Shown one piece after another: positions 48,676 through 58,931 of a DNA stretch of 64,000 bases. How positions within the stretch are numbered: the stretch's first letter is position 1; the number at the start of each line of letters is the position of its first letter. Made by a program: the position numbers and the translations under genes. Source of the stretch: Aromatoleum evansii (GTDB taxonomy: Bacteria; Pseudomonadota; Gammaproteobacteria; Burkholderiales; Rhodocyclaceae); NCBI RefSeq assembly GCF_012910805.1, contig NZ_WTVK01000021.1, forward strand, positions 24,753 through 88,752, in the 5' to 3' direction. The notes beneath the pieces were generated by a model. It saw only the letters and a list, made by a program, of their open reading frames with translations. It was not told the DNA's origin and searched no databases.

Positions 48676-49668
48676 ATGACAATGACTTCCGCGTGCCGCA
48701 ACATCGATACCCAGCCCGCCGCCAATGCCGCCCCCCGCAGGAAATGGAGCGTCGCCGAGGCCGAAGCATTGTTCGAGACTCCGTTCATGGATCTCGTCTT
48801 CCGCGCCCAGCAGGTGCACCGCGAGAACTTCGACGCCAATGCCGTGCAGCGCTCGACGCTGCTGTCCATCAAGACCGGTGGCTGTTCCGAGGATTGCAGC
48901 TACTGCTCGCAGTCGGCCCGCTACAAGACCGGCCTCGACCGCCAGCAGCTGATGGCGGTCGCCGAGGTCGTGGAGAAGGCCAAGGCCGCGAAGGCCAAGG
49001 GTTCCAGCCGCTTCTGCATGGGCGCCGCATGGAAGGGCCCCAAGGAGCGCGAGATGGAGACCGTCCTCGCGATGGTGCGCGAGGTGAAGGCGCTGGGCAT
49101 GGAAACCTGCGTCACGCTCGGCATGCTCAAGGGCGACCAGGCTCAGCAGCTCAAGGAAGCCGGTCTCGACTACTACAACCATAACGTCGACACCGCCCCC
49201 GAGTACTACGACAAGGTGATCACCACGCACACCCTCGCCGATCGCCTCGACACCCTTGACCAGGTGCGCAACGCCGGCATCAACGTGTGCTCGGGCGGCA
49301 TCATCGGCATGGGCGAGGGGCGCAGCGGCCGTGCCGGCCTGCTCGTGCAGTTGGCGAACATGGATCGTCCGCCGGAGTCGGTGCCGATCAACAACCTCGT
49401 CGCGATCCCCGGCACCCCGCTTGCCGATGCCGAGAAGCTCGATCCGTTCGAATTCGTGCGCACCATCGCCGCTGCCCGGATCATGATGCCGTCCAGCTTC
49501 GTGCGCCTGTCCGCGGGTCGCGAGCAGATGAGCGACGAGATGCAGGCCCTGTGCTTCATGGCCGGCGCGAACTCGATCTTCTACGGCGAGCGCCTGCTCA
49601 CCACGGACAACCCCGAAGCCGACCGCGACGAGAAGCTGTTCGCCCGCCTCGGTCTGCGCGCGATCTGA
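48676..49668 (+). CDS. bioB: Biotin synthase
   Basis: Radical SAM enzyme that inserts sulfur into dethiobiotin. 330 residues. The SAM [4Fe-4S] cysteines are C70, C74 and C77 in [13 protein letters not shown]. Further conserved blocks are [23 protein letters not shown] (auxiliary cluster region) and [11 protein letters not shown]. An ATG at 48682 is an alternative start. bioC follows 14 bases downstream. No bioF, bioA or bioD is in the window. Confidence 0.97.
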   Translation: MTMTSACRNIDTQPAANAAPRRKWSVAEAEALFETPFMDLVFRAQQVHRENFDANAVQRSTLLSIKTGGCSEDCSYCSQSARYKTGLDRQQLMAVAEVVEKAKAAKAKGSSRFCMGAAWKGPKEREMETVLAMVREVKALGMETCVTLGMLKGDQAQQLKEAGLDYYNHNVDTAPEYYDKVITTHTLADRLDTLDQVRNAGINVCSGGIIGMGEGRSGRAGLLVQLANMDRPPESVPINNLVAIPGTPLADAEKLDPFEFVRTIAAARIMMPSSFVRLSAGREQMSDEMQALCFMAGANSIFYGERLLTTDNPEADRDEKLFARLGLRAI

Positions 49669-49682
49669 GCGGCCCGCAAGGG

Positions 49683-50576
49683 ATGGCCGACGACGCAGGC
49701 TTCGCGCTCGACCGCACACTCCTGATCCGGCGCTTCGGCCGCGCGGCCGCGAGCTGCGACGAGGTCGCCGTACTCGCGCGCGAGGTCGCGCGGCGCATGG
49801 ACGAGCGGCTCGACTACATCCGCATCGAACCCCGGCGCATCCTCGACCTTGGCTGCGGCACGGGCGCCGACTTCGACACGCTGGGGCGGCGCTTCCCTGC
49901 CGCACAACGCGTCGGCGCCGACTTCGCGCTGCCGATGCTCGCCCGTGCACGCGGCTCGCGCGGGCTGCTCGACCGCCTGCGCGCGCTGGGACGGCCCCAG
50001 GGTCCTTCGCTCGCCTGTGCCGACGCGGGAGCCCTGCCTTTCGGCCGCGCCAGCATGTCGCTGGTGTGGTCGAACCTGATGCTCAACTGGCTCGCCGATC
50101 CGCTGCCCGCGCTGCGCGAGATGCATCGCGTGCTGGAAGTCGATGGCATGCTGATGTTCTCGACGCTGGGCCCCGACACGCTGCGCGAACTGCGCGCCGC
50201 CCTGCCCGCCACGCACGGCGAGCGGGTGCACCGCTTCATCGACATGCACGACCTGGGCGACGCCCTGGTGCAGGCGGGTTTTTCCGACCCCGTCATGGAC
50301 ATGGAAGTGCTGACGCTGACCTACGCGGATGTCGACGAACTGCTGCGCGACCTGCGCCTGTCGGGCTGTGCCAACGCGAGCGTCGCACGCCCGCGCGGCC
50401 TGTCGGGAAAGGGCGGCTGGGAGGCGGCCCGGAACACCCTCGAGACGCTGCGCCGGGATGGCCGCCTGCCCGCCACCTTCGAGGTCGTGCAGGGCCATGC
50501 ATGGAAGGCCCAGCCGAAGACGACCGAGGACGGCCGCGCCATCGTCCGCTTCCAGCCGCGCCCGGGTAAGGCCTGA
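49683..50576 (+). CDS. bioC: Malonyl-ACP O-methyltransferase BioC
   Basis: Methylates malonyl-ACP so that fatty acid synthesis can build the pimeloyl chain of biotin. 297 residues. The SAM-binding motif ILDLGCGTGADF starts at residue 53, with later ADAGALPF and SNLMLNWLADPLPALREM typical of BioC. The N-terminal DRTLLIRRFGRAAASCDEVA also matches. The position directly after bioB supports the assignment over generic methyltransferases. The AAGGG before its ATG is unusually close. Confidence 0.93.
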   Translation: MADDAGFALDRTLLIRRFGRAAASCDEVAVLAREVARRMDERLDYIRIEPRRILDLGCGTGADFDTLGRRFPAAQRVGADFALPMLARARGSRGLLDRLRALGRPQGPSLACADAGALPFGRASMSLVWSNLMLNWLADPLPALREMHRVLEVDGMLMFSTLGPDTLRELRAALPATHGERVHRFIDMHDLGDALVQAGFSDPVMDMEVLTLTYADVDELLRDLRLSGCANASVARPRGLSGKGGWEAARNTLETLRRDGRLPATFEVVQGHAWKAQPKTTEDGRAIVRFQPRPGKA

Positions 50577-50583
50577 GGCCGAC

Positions 50584-51243
50584 GTGAGCAAGCCCTGCGC
50601 GGGGCCGGTGTGGCTCTTCGACCTGGACAACACACTGCACAACGCCAGCGCGCACATCTTCCCGCACATCAACGTCAGCATGACGGCCTATCTCGCGCGC
50701 CACCTCGCGCTGAGCGAGGAGGACGCCAATACCCTGCGGGTGCGCTACTGGCGCCGCTATGGCGCGACGCTGACCGGCCTCATGCGCCACCACGGCGTCG
50801 ATCCGCACCACTTCCTTGCGGAGACGCACCGCTTCGAACGCCTGCACGCGATGATGGTGTTCGACCGCGCCCTCGGCGCACTGCTGCGCCGCCTTCCGGG
50901 GCGCAAGATCGTGTTCTCCAACGGACCGCAGCGCTATGCCGGCGCCGTCCTCGAAGCGATGGGCATCCGCCGCCACTTTGCGGCGGTATATGGCATCGAG
51001 CAGATGCGCTTCCACCCGAAGCCCGAGATGCGCGCCTTCCGCCACCTGCTGCACGACCTGCGGCTGCCGCCGCAATGCTGCATCATGGTCGAGGATTCGG
51101 CCGAGAACCTGCGCACCGCCCGCCGGCTCGGCATGAAGACGGTGCTGGTCGGCCGCGGCGTGAAAAAGCCGGCCTACGTCGACGTCAGGATCGCATCCAT
51201 CCTGGACCTGCGCCGCGCGGCCGGCCGCCTGCTACCCCGGTAG
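50584..51243 (+). CDS. HAD-family pyrimidine 5'-nucleotidase
   Basis: 219-residue HAD-superfamily phosphatase. Motif I is FDLDNTLHN (nucleophile D13, acid D15). Motif II is VFSNGPQRYAG and motif IV is MVEDSAENLRTA. The DLDNTLYxxxxxIF pattern and HHGVDPHHFLAETHRF are those of the SDT1-type pyrimidine nucleotidase subfamily. Starts at GTG, 7 bases after bioC, so probably cotranscribed. A role in biotin synthesis is not implied. Confidence 0.9.
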   Translation: MSKPCAGPVWLFDLDNTLHNASAHIFPHINVSMTAYLARHLALSEEDANTLRVRYWRRYGATLTGLMRHHGVDPHHFLAETHRFERLHAMMVFDRALGALLRRLPGRKIVFSNGPQRYAGAVLEAMGIRRHFAAVYGIEQMRFHPKPEMRAFRHLLHDLRLPPQCCIMVEDSAENLRTARRLGMKTVLVGRGVKKPAYVDVRIASILDLRRAAGRLLPR

Positions 51244-51270
51244 CAATACCGGGGCCGGACGTAGCGAACC

Positions 51271-52305
<1,035 letters not shown>

Positions 52306-52389
52306 TCAGTTAATCGACGGGAAACATAAGGTAACGAATTCGGGTGGGAACTTATTCAAAGTCCATTTACTCTGAAATTCCGGATGGTG

Positions 52390-52490
52390 ACGAGCCGTCC
52401 CCCGCTTCACCTCCCTGAGCGGGTGCCTTAATCCCGTTAAGGCGTTTGACCCCGGGCTTTATCCCCTTTAGCCCGGGGTCTTTTATTTTC
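52390..52490 (+). ncRNA. Candidate small regulatory RNA between hemB and engB
   Basis: Three consecutive stem-loops lie on the plus strand. The first is CCCGCT/AGCGGG (52401-52423) with loop CACCTCCCT. The second is GCCTTAA/TTAAGGC (52425-52443) with loop TCCCG. The third is an 11-bp GACCCCGGGCT/AGCCCGGGGTC stem (52448-52480) with loop TTATCCCCTTT, followed by TTTTATTTT. The terminator faces plus, but both flanking genes are on the minus strand, so it needs a plus-strand transcript. The loops are C-rich, and the first shares CACCTCC with the 16S rRNA 3' end, suggesting pairing with ribosome-binding sites. The 5' end and promoter were not found. Spot 42 and ErsA occupy the same place beside engB in other bacteria. 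Confidence 0.5.
52448..52489 (+). terminator. Strong intrinsic terminator of the small-RNA candidate
   Basis: An 11-bp G+C-rich stem is followed by TTTTATTTT on the plus strand, ending near the engB stop. On the minus strand no T-run follows, so it is not a conventional engB terminator. Confidence 0.85.
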
Positions 52491-53133
52491 CGGCACCGCC
52501 CAGCCGCGCTGCAGCGGGAATCGGACGCAACTCGTCCGTCGGAAGATTCAGCCAGCCCGCGACGGTATGCTCCACCTCTTCGGCCCCGACCTTCTTCAGG
52601 CTCGAAAACAGCTGTACCGTGACCTGCGCCCCCATCGGCGCCACTTCGCGACGCACCGCGGCCAGCGTTGCAGCGGCCTCGTTGCGCGTGAGCTTGTCCG
52701 CCTTCGTCAGCAGCACGTGAATCGGCCGCCCGCTGGGCAGGAACCAGTCGATCATCTGGCGATCGAGCGGAGTCAGCGGATGGCGGGAATCCATGATGAG
52801 CACCAGCCCGACGAGGTTCTCGCGCCGGCGCAGGTAGCTCTCGAGGAGATTCACCCACTGCCGGCGGATCGCCTCCGGCACCTTCGCGTAGCCGTAGCCC
52901 GGCAGGTCGACCAGCACCGCCCCGCAATCGAGACGGAAGAAGTTGATCAGCTGCGTACGCCCGGGCGTCTTCGAAACATATGCGAGACGCGTATGATCGG
53001 CAAGCGTATTGATGGCACTCGACTTGCCGGCGTTCGAACGGCCGGCAAAGGCGATCTCGGCCCCGTCGGGAAGCGGCAGATCGCCCGGTTTTGCAATGGA
53101 AATCTCGAATTTTGCGTTGCGGAAGAGCGACAT
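52483..53133 (-). CDS. engB: Ribosome biogenesis GTP-binding protein EngB (YihA/YsxC)
   Basis: 216-residue GTPase needed for late 50S assembly and linked to cell division. The P-loop is GRSNAGKSS (31-39), G3 is [11 protein letters not shown] and G4 is TKADK. The N-terminal [20 protein letters not shown] is typical. The ATG at 53133 is chosen over far-upstream in-frame codons because conserved sequence begins there. The bases before it are pyrimidine-rich, with no Shine-Dalgarno match. It diverges from cytochrome c4, with 121 bases between starts. Confidence 0.95.
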   Translation of the reverse strand: MSLFRNAKFEISIAKPGDLPLPDGAEIAFAGRSNAGKSSAINTLADHTRLAYVSKTPGRTQLINFFRLDCGAVLVDLPGYGYAKVPEAIRRQWVNLLESYLRRRENLVGLVLIMDSRHPLTPLDRQMIDWFLPSGRPIHVLLTKADKLTRNEAAATLAAVRREVAPMGAQVTVQLFSSLKKVGAEEVEHTVAGWLNLPTDELRPIPAAARLGGAGK

Positions 53134-53202
53134 CGGAAAGGAGAAAAAAACGCTTATGGTTATGCCGGTCAGCCCACATTGCATCGCGCAAATCCGGCCA
53201 GC

Positions 53203-53211
53203 TGTTATAGA
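53203..53211 (+). promoter_or_regulatory. Possible extended -10 promoter of the cytochrome c4 gene
   Basis: TGTTATAGA combines a TGn extension with a near-consensus TATAGA hexamer, 44 bases before the cytochrome ATG. No good -35 lies at 17 bases (TTGCAT lies 21 bases upstream). Confidence 0.4.
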
Positions 53212-53254
53212 ATACCGCGTTTGCGATAACCACTCACGGCTTTCTGAGGACACC

Positions 53255-53881
53255 ATGATCAAGCGTTCCCTGCTGCTCTCGCTGCTGCTGGTTACGGGCG
53301 GCCTTCATGCCCAAGACCAGGCTCCCGACCTCGCCAAGGCGAAACAGACTGCAGAAACCCTCTGCGTCGGGTGCCACGGCGCCGACGGCAACAGCCCGAT
53401 TCCGGTCAACCCGAAACTGGCCGGCCAGCATGCCGATTACCTGTTCAAGCAGCTCAAAAACTTCAAGGGCTGGAACGGCAAAGCAGCCGAACGCGAGAAC
53501 CCGATCATGGGCGGCATGGTCGCCGCGCTCGAGGAAGCGGACATGAAGGCACTCGCCATCCACTTCTCGTCGCAGACGCTGCAGCCCGATTCGGCCAAGA
53601 ACCCGGACCTCGCCAAACTCGGCCAGAACATCTGGCGTGCCGGCATCCCCGCCAAGGGCGTCCCCGCCTGTGCCGGCTGCCACGGCCCCGCCGGCGCCGG
53701 CCTGCCGGCGCAGTACCCGCGCCTCGCGGGTCAGTTCGCCGACTACACGGAAGCCCAGTTGAAGGCCTTCCGTGACGGCGTGCGCAAGAACGACCCGGCG
53801 CAGATGATGCAGACCATCGCACTGAAGATGACCGATCCGGAGATGAAGGCGGTCGCCGACTACGCCGCCGGCCTGCGCTGA
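53255..53881 (+). CDS. Dihaem cytochrome c4
   Basis: 208-residue periplasmic electron carrier with a signal peptide ([17 protein letters not shown]) and two class I haem c domains. Haem sites are C37-VG-C40-H41 and C139-AG-C142-H143. The axial methionines probably lie in [12 protein letters not shown] and [13 protein letters not shown]. Cytochromes c4 carry electrons to terminal oxidases or nitrite reductases. In many proteobacteria the gene lies beside engB, as here. The ATG follows TGAGGACACC. A strong terminator follows the gene. Confidence 0.93.
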   Translation: MIKRSLLLSLLLVTGGLHAQDQAPDLAKAKQTAETLCVGCHGADGNSPIPVNPKLAGQHADYLFKQLKNFKGWNGKAAERENPIMGGMVAALEEADMKALAIHFSSQTLQPDSAKNPDLAKLGQNIWRAGIPAKGVPACAGCHGPAGAGLPAQYPRLAGQFADYTEAQLKAFRDGVRKNDPAQMMQTIALKMTDPEMKAVADYAAGLR

Positions 53882-53914
53882 TCGTCCGGCTCCGCCGGAA
53901 TCCCGAACGGGGTG

Positions 53915-53948
53915 AAAGGGGTGGCTTGGCCACCCCTTTTCCTTTTCC
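53915..53948 (+). terminator. Rho-independent terminator of cytochrome c4
   Basis: AAAGGGGTGGC pairs with GCCACCCCTTT around a TTG loop, and the T-rich TTCCTTTTCC follows. Confidence 0.9.
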
Positions 53949-54050
53949 GGTACCGCATCGTCCCACACCCGCCTTCGCATGGCGCACAAGATCGGACGAT
54001 AATGCGCTTTTCGCCAGACCGAGCGAACGCAGCATCCAGGAACGATAAAC

Positions 54051-55304
54051 ATGGTACAGAACCCCGGAAGCCCGAACTCCGCCCGCTCGCCCAACTACAC
54101 TGCCGCCGAGGCAAGACAGGCCATTCTCGGACGGCTCGCACCAATCGGCGGATGGGAACGCGTCAGCGTCCGTAGCGCCCTCGGGCGCGTGCTCGCCGAG
54201 GATGTCATCGCGCCGTGCAACGTGCCGGCCCACGACAATTCCGCAATGGACGGCTACGCGGTACGCCATGCCGATCTCGCGGCGCAGGGCGAGAGCGTCC
54301 TGACGGTGGTCGGCACCGCGTTCGCCGGCAAGCCCTTTTCGGGCATCGTCGGTGCCGGACAGGCCGTGCGCATCATGACCGGGGCGCCGATCCCGGAAGG
54401 CGCCGACACCATCGTCGTGCAGGAAGTGACGCGCGCCGCCGAGGGCAAGGTGCATGTTCCTGCCGGCCAGCGCGCCGGGCAGAACCTGCGGCGCGCGGGC
54501 GAGGACCTGGCGCTCGGCGGCGTCGCCCTGCCCGCCGGCAAGCGCTGCGGACCGGCCGAACTGGGCCTCGCCGCATCGCTCGGCATCGCCGAGGTCGTGG
54601 TGCGCCGCCGCCTGCGCGTGGCCTTCTTCTCCACCGGCGACGAGTTGGCGTCGATCGGCAAGCCGCTGGCCCCGGGAGAGGTGTATGACAGCAACCGCTA
54701 CACCCTCTTCGGCGCGCTTTCGCGCCTGGGCTGCGATCTCATCGACATGGGCGTCGTGCGCGACGACCCGCAGGCGCTGGAAACGGCCTTCCGCGACGCA
54801 TCGGCCAACGCCGATGTGATCCTGACGAGCGGCGGCGTATCGGTAGGCGAGGCGGACTTCATCCGCGAGCTCGTGAATCGGCTGGGCGAGGTCGCCTTCT
54901 GGAAGATCGACATCAAACCCGGACGACCGATGGCCTTCGGCCGCGTCGGCGATGCGTGGCTGTTCGGCCTGCCGGGCAATCCGGTCGCGGTGCTGGTGAC
55001 CTTCTACCAGTTCGTCCAGGACGCCCTGCAAGCCCTGGCCGGCGTGTCGCCGCTGCCCGAGCCCTCCTTGTTCGACGTGACATGCGCAGAGCGTATCCGC
55101 AAGCAGCCCGGACGGCGCGAATTCATGCGCGGGCGCCTTGCCCTCGTGGAGGGGCGCCAGACGGTGCGGCTCGCCGGGGCCCAGGGTTCCGGCGTGCTGC
55201 GTTCGATGTCGGAAGCGAACTGCTTCATCGTGCTGCCCGAAGAGCGCGGCGACGTCGAGGCGGGCGAAACGGTGCAGGTGCAGATCTTCGACGGTCTCGT
55301 GTGA
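54051..55304 (+). CDS. moeA: Molybdopterin molybdenumtransferase
   Basis: Inserts molybdate into adenylated molybdopterin made by Mog. 417 residues, the usual length. Conserved segments include [29 protein letters not shown], the MoaB-like domain with FFSTGDEL and [15 protein letters not shown], and [14 protein letters not shown]. It is followed 22 bases later by rpiA. With mog and moeB, it is the third cofactor gene in the window, all at separate sites. Confidence 0.96.
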   Translation: MVQNPGSPNSARSPNYTAAEARQAILGRLAPIGGWERVSVRSALGRVLAEDVIAPCNVPAHDNSAMDGYAVRHADLAAQGESVLTVVGTAFAGKPFSGIVGAGQAVRIMTGAPIPEGADTIVVQEVTRAAEGKVHVPAGQRAGQNLRRAGEDLALGGVALPAGKRCGPAELGLAASLGIAEVVVRRRLRVAFFSTGDELASIGKPLAPGEVYDSNRYTLFGALSRLGCDLIDMGVVRDDPQALETAFRDASANADVILTSGGVSVGEADFIRELVNRLGEVAFWKIDIKPGRPMAFGRVGDAWLFGLPGNPVAVLVTFYQFVQDALQALAGVSPLPEPSLFDVTCAERIRKQPGRREFMRGRLALVEGRQTVRLAGAQGSGVLRSMSEANCFIVLPEERGDVEAGETVQVQIFDGLV

Positions 55305-55326
55305 GACATACCAACAGGATGACGCA

Positions 55327-55995
55327 ATGAATCAGGACGAACTGAAGAAGGCCGCGGCGCGCGCGGCGCTGGATTATGTCGAGGACGGCATGATCGTCGG
55401 GGTCGGCACCGGCTCGACGGTCAACCATTTCATCGACGGGCTGGCCGACATGCGCGACCGTATCGCCGGAGCCGTCTCCAGCTCGGAAGCGAGCGCACGC
55501 CGGCTCGAGGCGTACGGCATCCCGCTGATCGGCCTCAACGACGTGACCGAACTGCAACTCTATGTGGATGGGGCCGACGAGATCGACGGCGGCTTTGCCA
55601 TGATCAAGGGCGGCGGCGGCGCGCTCACGCGCGAGAAGATCGTCGCCGCGGTCGCCGACCGCTTCGTCTGCATCTGCGACCAGTCCAAGCTCGTGAGCTG
55701 CCTGGGCGCCTTCCCTCTGCCGGTGGAGGTGATCCCGATGGCCCGTGCCTACGTCGAGCGCCGCCTCGCACGCATCGGCGGACGCCCCGTATTGCGCGAA
55801 GGCTTCGTGACGGACAACGGCAACCTGATCCTGGACGTGCATGGGTTGCGCATTCCAGACCCGCGGAGCCTGGAAACGGAGATCAACCAGATCACCGGCG
55901 TCGTGACCAACGGCCTGTTCGCGCTGCGCGGGGCTGACCTGCTGCTGCTGGCCACGCCCGCCGGGGTCGAGCGGCGCGTCGCGGCAACTTCCTGA
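55327..55995 (+). CDS. rpiA: Ribose-5-phosphate isomerase A
   Basis: Interconverts ribose 5-phosphate and ribulose 5-phosphate in the pentose phosphate pathway. 222 residues. The phosphate-binding [13 protein letters not shown], the substrate motif VDGADEIDG (catalytic aspartates) and [14 protein letters not shown] with the catalytic glutamate and lysine are intact. [11 protein letters not shown] follows. Cotranscribed with moeA by position. phoU follows after 69 bases. Confidence 0.96.
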   Translation: MNQDELKKAAARAALDYVEDGMIVGVGTGSTVNHFIDGLADMRDRIAGAVSSSEASARRLEAYGIPLIGLNDVTELQLYVDGADEIDGGFAMIKGGGGALTREKIVAAVADRFVCICDQSKLVSCLGAFPLPVEVIPMARAYVERRLARIGGRPVLREGFVTDNGNLILDVHGLRIPDPRSLETEINQITGVVTNGLFALRGADLLLLATPAGVERRVAATS

Positions 55996-56064
55996 ACCGC
56001 AGACATCGGTGCAATATTTCCGTCACATTAAGCTGCTAGCCTCGCGGACTCTCGGGACCGGAAC

Positions 56065-56772
56065 ATGATGATGAACAAGCACACCTACACGCAGTTCGAC
56101 AACGAACTGGAGGCCATACGCAAGCGCCTGCTGGAAATGGGCGGACTGGTGGCGCAGCAGCTGACGCGTGCGATCGAAGGGCTCGGGACGGGCAACCAGG
56201 AACTGCTCGAGCAGGTCATCGCCGATGACCGCAAGGTCAACGAAGAGGAAGTCGCGCTCGACGATGCCTGTATCCACGTCATCGCGCGCCACGCTCCAAC
56301 GGCGGGCGACCTGCGCATGGTCATGACCATGATCCAGATGATCACCGACCTCGAGCGCATCGGCGACGAGGCCAAGAAGATCGCCAAGGCCGGTCGCCAG
56401 ATCATCGACTCGGACGCTGCCTTCGTTCCCAAGGTGGAGCTGCGCCACGTGTCGACGATGGTCGTCGAGATGCTGCAGGGGGCGCTCGACGCCTTCGCGC
56501 GCATGGACCCGACGGCATCGCCCGACATCGTGCGGCGCGACAAGGAGGTCGATGCGATCTTCAAGGGCATCATGCGCCAGCTCATCACCTACATGATGGA
56601 AGATCCGCGCGTGATCACGCGCTCGCTGGACGTGCTGTTCATCGCCAAGTCGATCGAGCGCATCGGCGACCACGCGAAGAACCTCTCCGAATACGTGGTG
56701 TACATGGTCAAGGGCCGCGACGTGCGCCACGAGGGGGTCGAGGCGCTGGAGCGCGCATCCGGCGCCGAGTGA
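56065..56772 (+). CDS. phoU: Phosphate signalling protein PhoU
   Basis: 235 residues forming two copies of a three-helix bundle. The metal-binding repeats are ITDLERIGDEAKKIAKAG and AKSIERIGDHAKNLSEYV. PhoU restrains PhoR/PhoB signalling and phosphate uptake through PstSCAB. No pst or pho genes lie beside it, unlike in E. coli. A weak Pho-box-like GTCACATTAAG lies about 30 bases upstream but has no second half-site. A perfect bidirectional terminator follows. Confidence 0.95.
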   Translation: MMMNKHTYTQFDNELEAIRKRLLEMGGLVAQQLTRAIEGLGTGNQELLEQVIADDRKVNEEEVALDDACIHVIARHAPTAGDLRMVMTMIQMITDLERIGDEAKKIAKAGRQIIDSDAAFVPKVELRHVSTMVVEMLQGALDAFARMDPTASPDIVRRDKEVDAIFKGIMRQLITYMMEDPRVITRSLDVLFIAKSIERIGDHAKNLSEYVVYMVKGRDVRHEGVEALERASGAE

Positions 56773-56807
56773 CGGCAATCACGCTGCCCTGTGGCGGCGG
56801 GCAATGC

Positions 56808-56837
56808 AAAAAGGGATGGCCGCGGCCATCCCTTTTT
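56808..56837. terminator. Bidirectional terminator between phoU and yggX
   Basis: AAAAAGGGATGGC and GCCATCCCTTTTT are perfect inverted repeats around CGCG. Both strands therefore have a stem followed by a run of T residues. It serves the convergent phoU and yggX transcripts. Confidence 0.93.
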
Positions 56838-56869
56838 CATTGGCGCGCGCCGATCTCCGGCGCGCAGGC

Positions 56870-57142
56870 TCACTGCGCCGGCGGGACGTAGCCGCCGACC
56901 TGGTCGGCGCCGCCGCCGAAGAAGTGCTTTTCCATCTGCTCCGACAGGTACTTGCGCGCACGCGCATCCATCAGGTTGAGGCGATTCTCGTTGATCAGCA
57001 TGGTCTGGTACTTGACCCACTGCTGCCAGGCTTCCTTCGAGACGTTGTCGAAGATGCGCTTGCCCAGCGCACCGGGAACCGGGGGCAGGTCCAGCCCCTC
57101 GGCCTCGCGACCAAGCTTGATGCAATTGACCATACGGGCCAT
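56870..57142 (-). CDS. yggX: Fe(2+)-trafficking protein YggX
   Basis: 90-residue protein of the YggX family, associated with protecting iron-sulfur clusters from oxidation. It has the conserved N-terminus [18 protein letters not shown] (C7) and later [19 protein letters not shown]. It lies 3 bases downstream of the GGDEF gene on the same strand, so it may be cotranscribed with it. It ends at the bidirectional terminator. Confidence 0.96.
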   Translation of the reverse strand: MARMVNCIKLGREAEGLDLPPVPGALGKRIFDNVSKEAWQQWVKYQTMLINENRLNLMDARARKYLSEQMEKHFFGGGADQVGGYVPPAQ

Positions 57143-57145
57143 CGT

Positions 57146-58918
57146 TCAGTCCTCTCTTCTGCAATCGGGTTCATGGGATTCGGTGGGGCTCATTCTAGCG
57201 GATTCGGGGCAGCTCGCTGCCATGGTCCATTGATCGCGGCCGCTGCTCTTCGAGCGGTACATCGCCTGGTCGGCTGCCGCGATGAGCTGTTCGGAGGACG
57301 ATGCGTGACGTGGGTAAATCGCGATCCCGAGGCTCGCGGTGATGCCGACGGCACGCCCGCCAAAGTCGAAGCGCAGCCCCTCGATCACCTCTATGATGCG
57401 GCGCGCAAGTTCGCACAGCTCGTTCTCGCCGGCATCGGGCACGACGACCCCGAATTCGTCGCCGCCGAGGCGGCAGAACATCTCGTTGCGGCGGATGACG
57501 TCGCCGACCTTATCCGCGAGCGTGACCAGCACCTCGTCCCCGGCCTGGTGTCCGAACTCGTCGTTGATCGGCTTGAAACCGTCAAGGTCGATCGCGAGCA
57601 GGCCTACCTCTCCCCCGCGCCGCGAGGCGTCGGCGAGCTGCCGGTCGAGCTCCTCGTGGAAGCGCCGTCGATTGTAGAGGCCGGTCAGCGGATCGTGCTC
57701 GGCCAGTTCGACCAGCCGCTGCGCCGTGCGACGCTGCTCGGTGACGTCCTCGTAGATCCACAGGCGCCCGATGCCGCGGCGCCCCTGCGCGGCCTCGACG
57801 AGCGCGGCGATGTCGGTGACGATGCGACCGTCCTTGAAATGCACTTCGTGAGGCTCACTGACGACGTAGGTGCGCAACACCGCGTCGATGTGCTCGAAGT
57901 AGGCTTCCGGCTGCTCGATCAGCTCGGCGACGCGGCTTTGCAGCACCACGTCACGCATGCCGATGAGGTTCTCGTCGGGCGGAAAACCCCAGATGTCGAG
58001 CATCGCGCGGTTGTAATAGAGCACACGGTGGTCGCGGTCCATGAACAGGATGCCCAGCCGGATGACGTTGAGCAGGGCCGACAGGCGCTGGCGCTCGTCG
58101 TTCGAACGCGCGAGGTAGCGCTCGCGCAGCGCCTGCGCACGTCGCAGCTCGGTGACGGTTTCCAGCAGCTTGTACTCGGCTTCCTTGCGCGCCTGGATGT
58201 CCGCGGCCGACATCCTCAGGCCCGCAGGCTGTGTGCCGTCCCTGCCAAGCGGCCGCCAATGGCAGGCGACCCAACAGATGTGGCCGTCCTCGCGCAACAG
58301 GCGCATCTCGAAATCCTCGCCGGGACTCCCCTCCGCCACGCGCTGCGCCATGCGCTGGCAGTAGCGGCGATCGGACTCGTGCACCAGCAGCGCGAGCGCA
58401 TCGGGCGCCTCAAGGCAGGCCGAGGGACTCCAGCCCGTCAAGCGCTGGATAGACGGGCTGATCCAGGTGAGTCGCCCGCGCATGTCGAACAGGGCTTCCA
58501 CGCCATGCACGCCTTCCGCAATCTCGCGCAGGCGGGACACGCCGACGGCGAGCACATCCAGCCGCTTTGCGTGATCCGCTGCGGATTCGCGACCGCCGGC
58601 CTCGGGGGAAAGGTGCACGACGATGTCCAATGCATCGAGACGCGACGCGATCGCGGCGTCGTTGCCGGTCTGCCGACGCAGCACCGCGTTGACGTACAGG
58701 AGCGCGACACCGGCCCCCAGCCCCCCCGCCGCAAGCAGCACCAGGGCAAGCACGCCCACGTCGCCAGCCACGCCGAAGTGCGCGCCGCCCAGCGCGCCAA
58801 GGCCCGCGAGGAGGGCGCCCGCCACGCCAGCCAGCACCGGCGCAGCCCGCGAAGGGGCTTGCCTGCCGCTCACGGGGCCTCCGCACGCGGGCTGCACGCG
58901 CACCATCGGCCGGACCAT
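57146..58918 (-). CDS. Membrane PAS-PAS-GGDEF diguanylate cyclase
   Basis: 590 residues: two N-terminal membrane helices (about 26-48 and 53-77), a PAS domain near 135-245 (FDMRGRLTWISPSIQRLTGW), a second near 275-395 (DRDHRVLYYNRAMLDIWGF), and a GGDEF domain from about 415. The active-site RLGGDEF is at 483-489 and intact, as is HDPLTGLYNRRRF, so cyclic di-GMP synthesis is expected. The inhibitory RxxD site upstream reads RRNE, so product inhibition may be weakened. No EAL domain is present. The start is 14 bases after argA. Confidence 0.92.
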   Translation of the reverse strand: MVRPMVRVQPACGGPVSGRQAPSRAAPVLAGVAGALLAGLGALGGAHFGVAGDVGVLALVLLAAGGLGAGVALLYVNAVLRRQTGNDAAIASRLDALDIVVHLSPEAGGRESAADHAKRLDVLAVGVSRLREIAEGVHGVEALFDMRGRLTWISPSIQRLTGWSPSACLEAPDALALLVHESDRRYCQRMAQRVAEGSPGEDFEMRLLREDGHICWVACHWRPLGRDGTQPAGLRMSAADIQARKEAEYKLLETVTELRRAQALRERYLARSNDERQRLSALLNVIRLGILFMDRDHRVLYYNRAMLDIWGFPPDENLIGMRDVVLQSRVAELIEQPEAYFEHIDAVLRTYVVSEPHEVHFKDGRIVTDIAALVEAAQGRRGIGRLWIYEDVTEQRRTAQRLVELAEHDPLTGLYNRRRFHEELDRQLADASRRGGEVGLLAIDLDGFKPINDEFGHQAGDEVLVTLADKVGDVIRRNEMFCRLGGDEFGVVVPDAGENELCELARRIIEVIEGLRFDFGGRAVGITASLGIAIYPRHASSSEQLIAAADQAMYRSKSSGRDQWTMAASCPESARMSPTESHEPDCRRED

Positions 58919-58931
58919 GCGCGCGCATCGG

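Noticed and set aside
52408..52417. AGGGAGGTGA on the minus strand as a strong ribosome-binding site
   Set aside because: No ATG, GTG or TTG start lies at a proper distance with a credible frame. It is just the complement of the small-RNA candidate's C-rich loop.
56018..56040. Pho box upstream of phoU
   Set aside because: Only one half-site (GTCACATTAAG) resembles the consensus. The second repeat is missing, so I do not annotate it.
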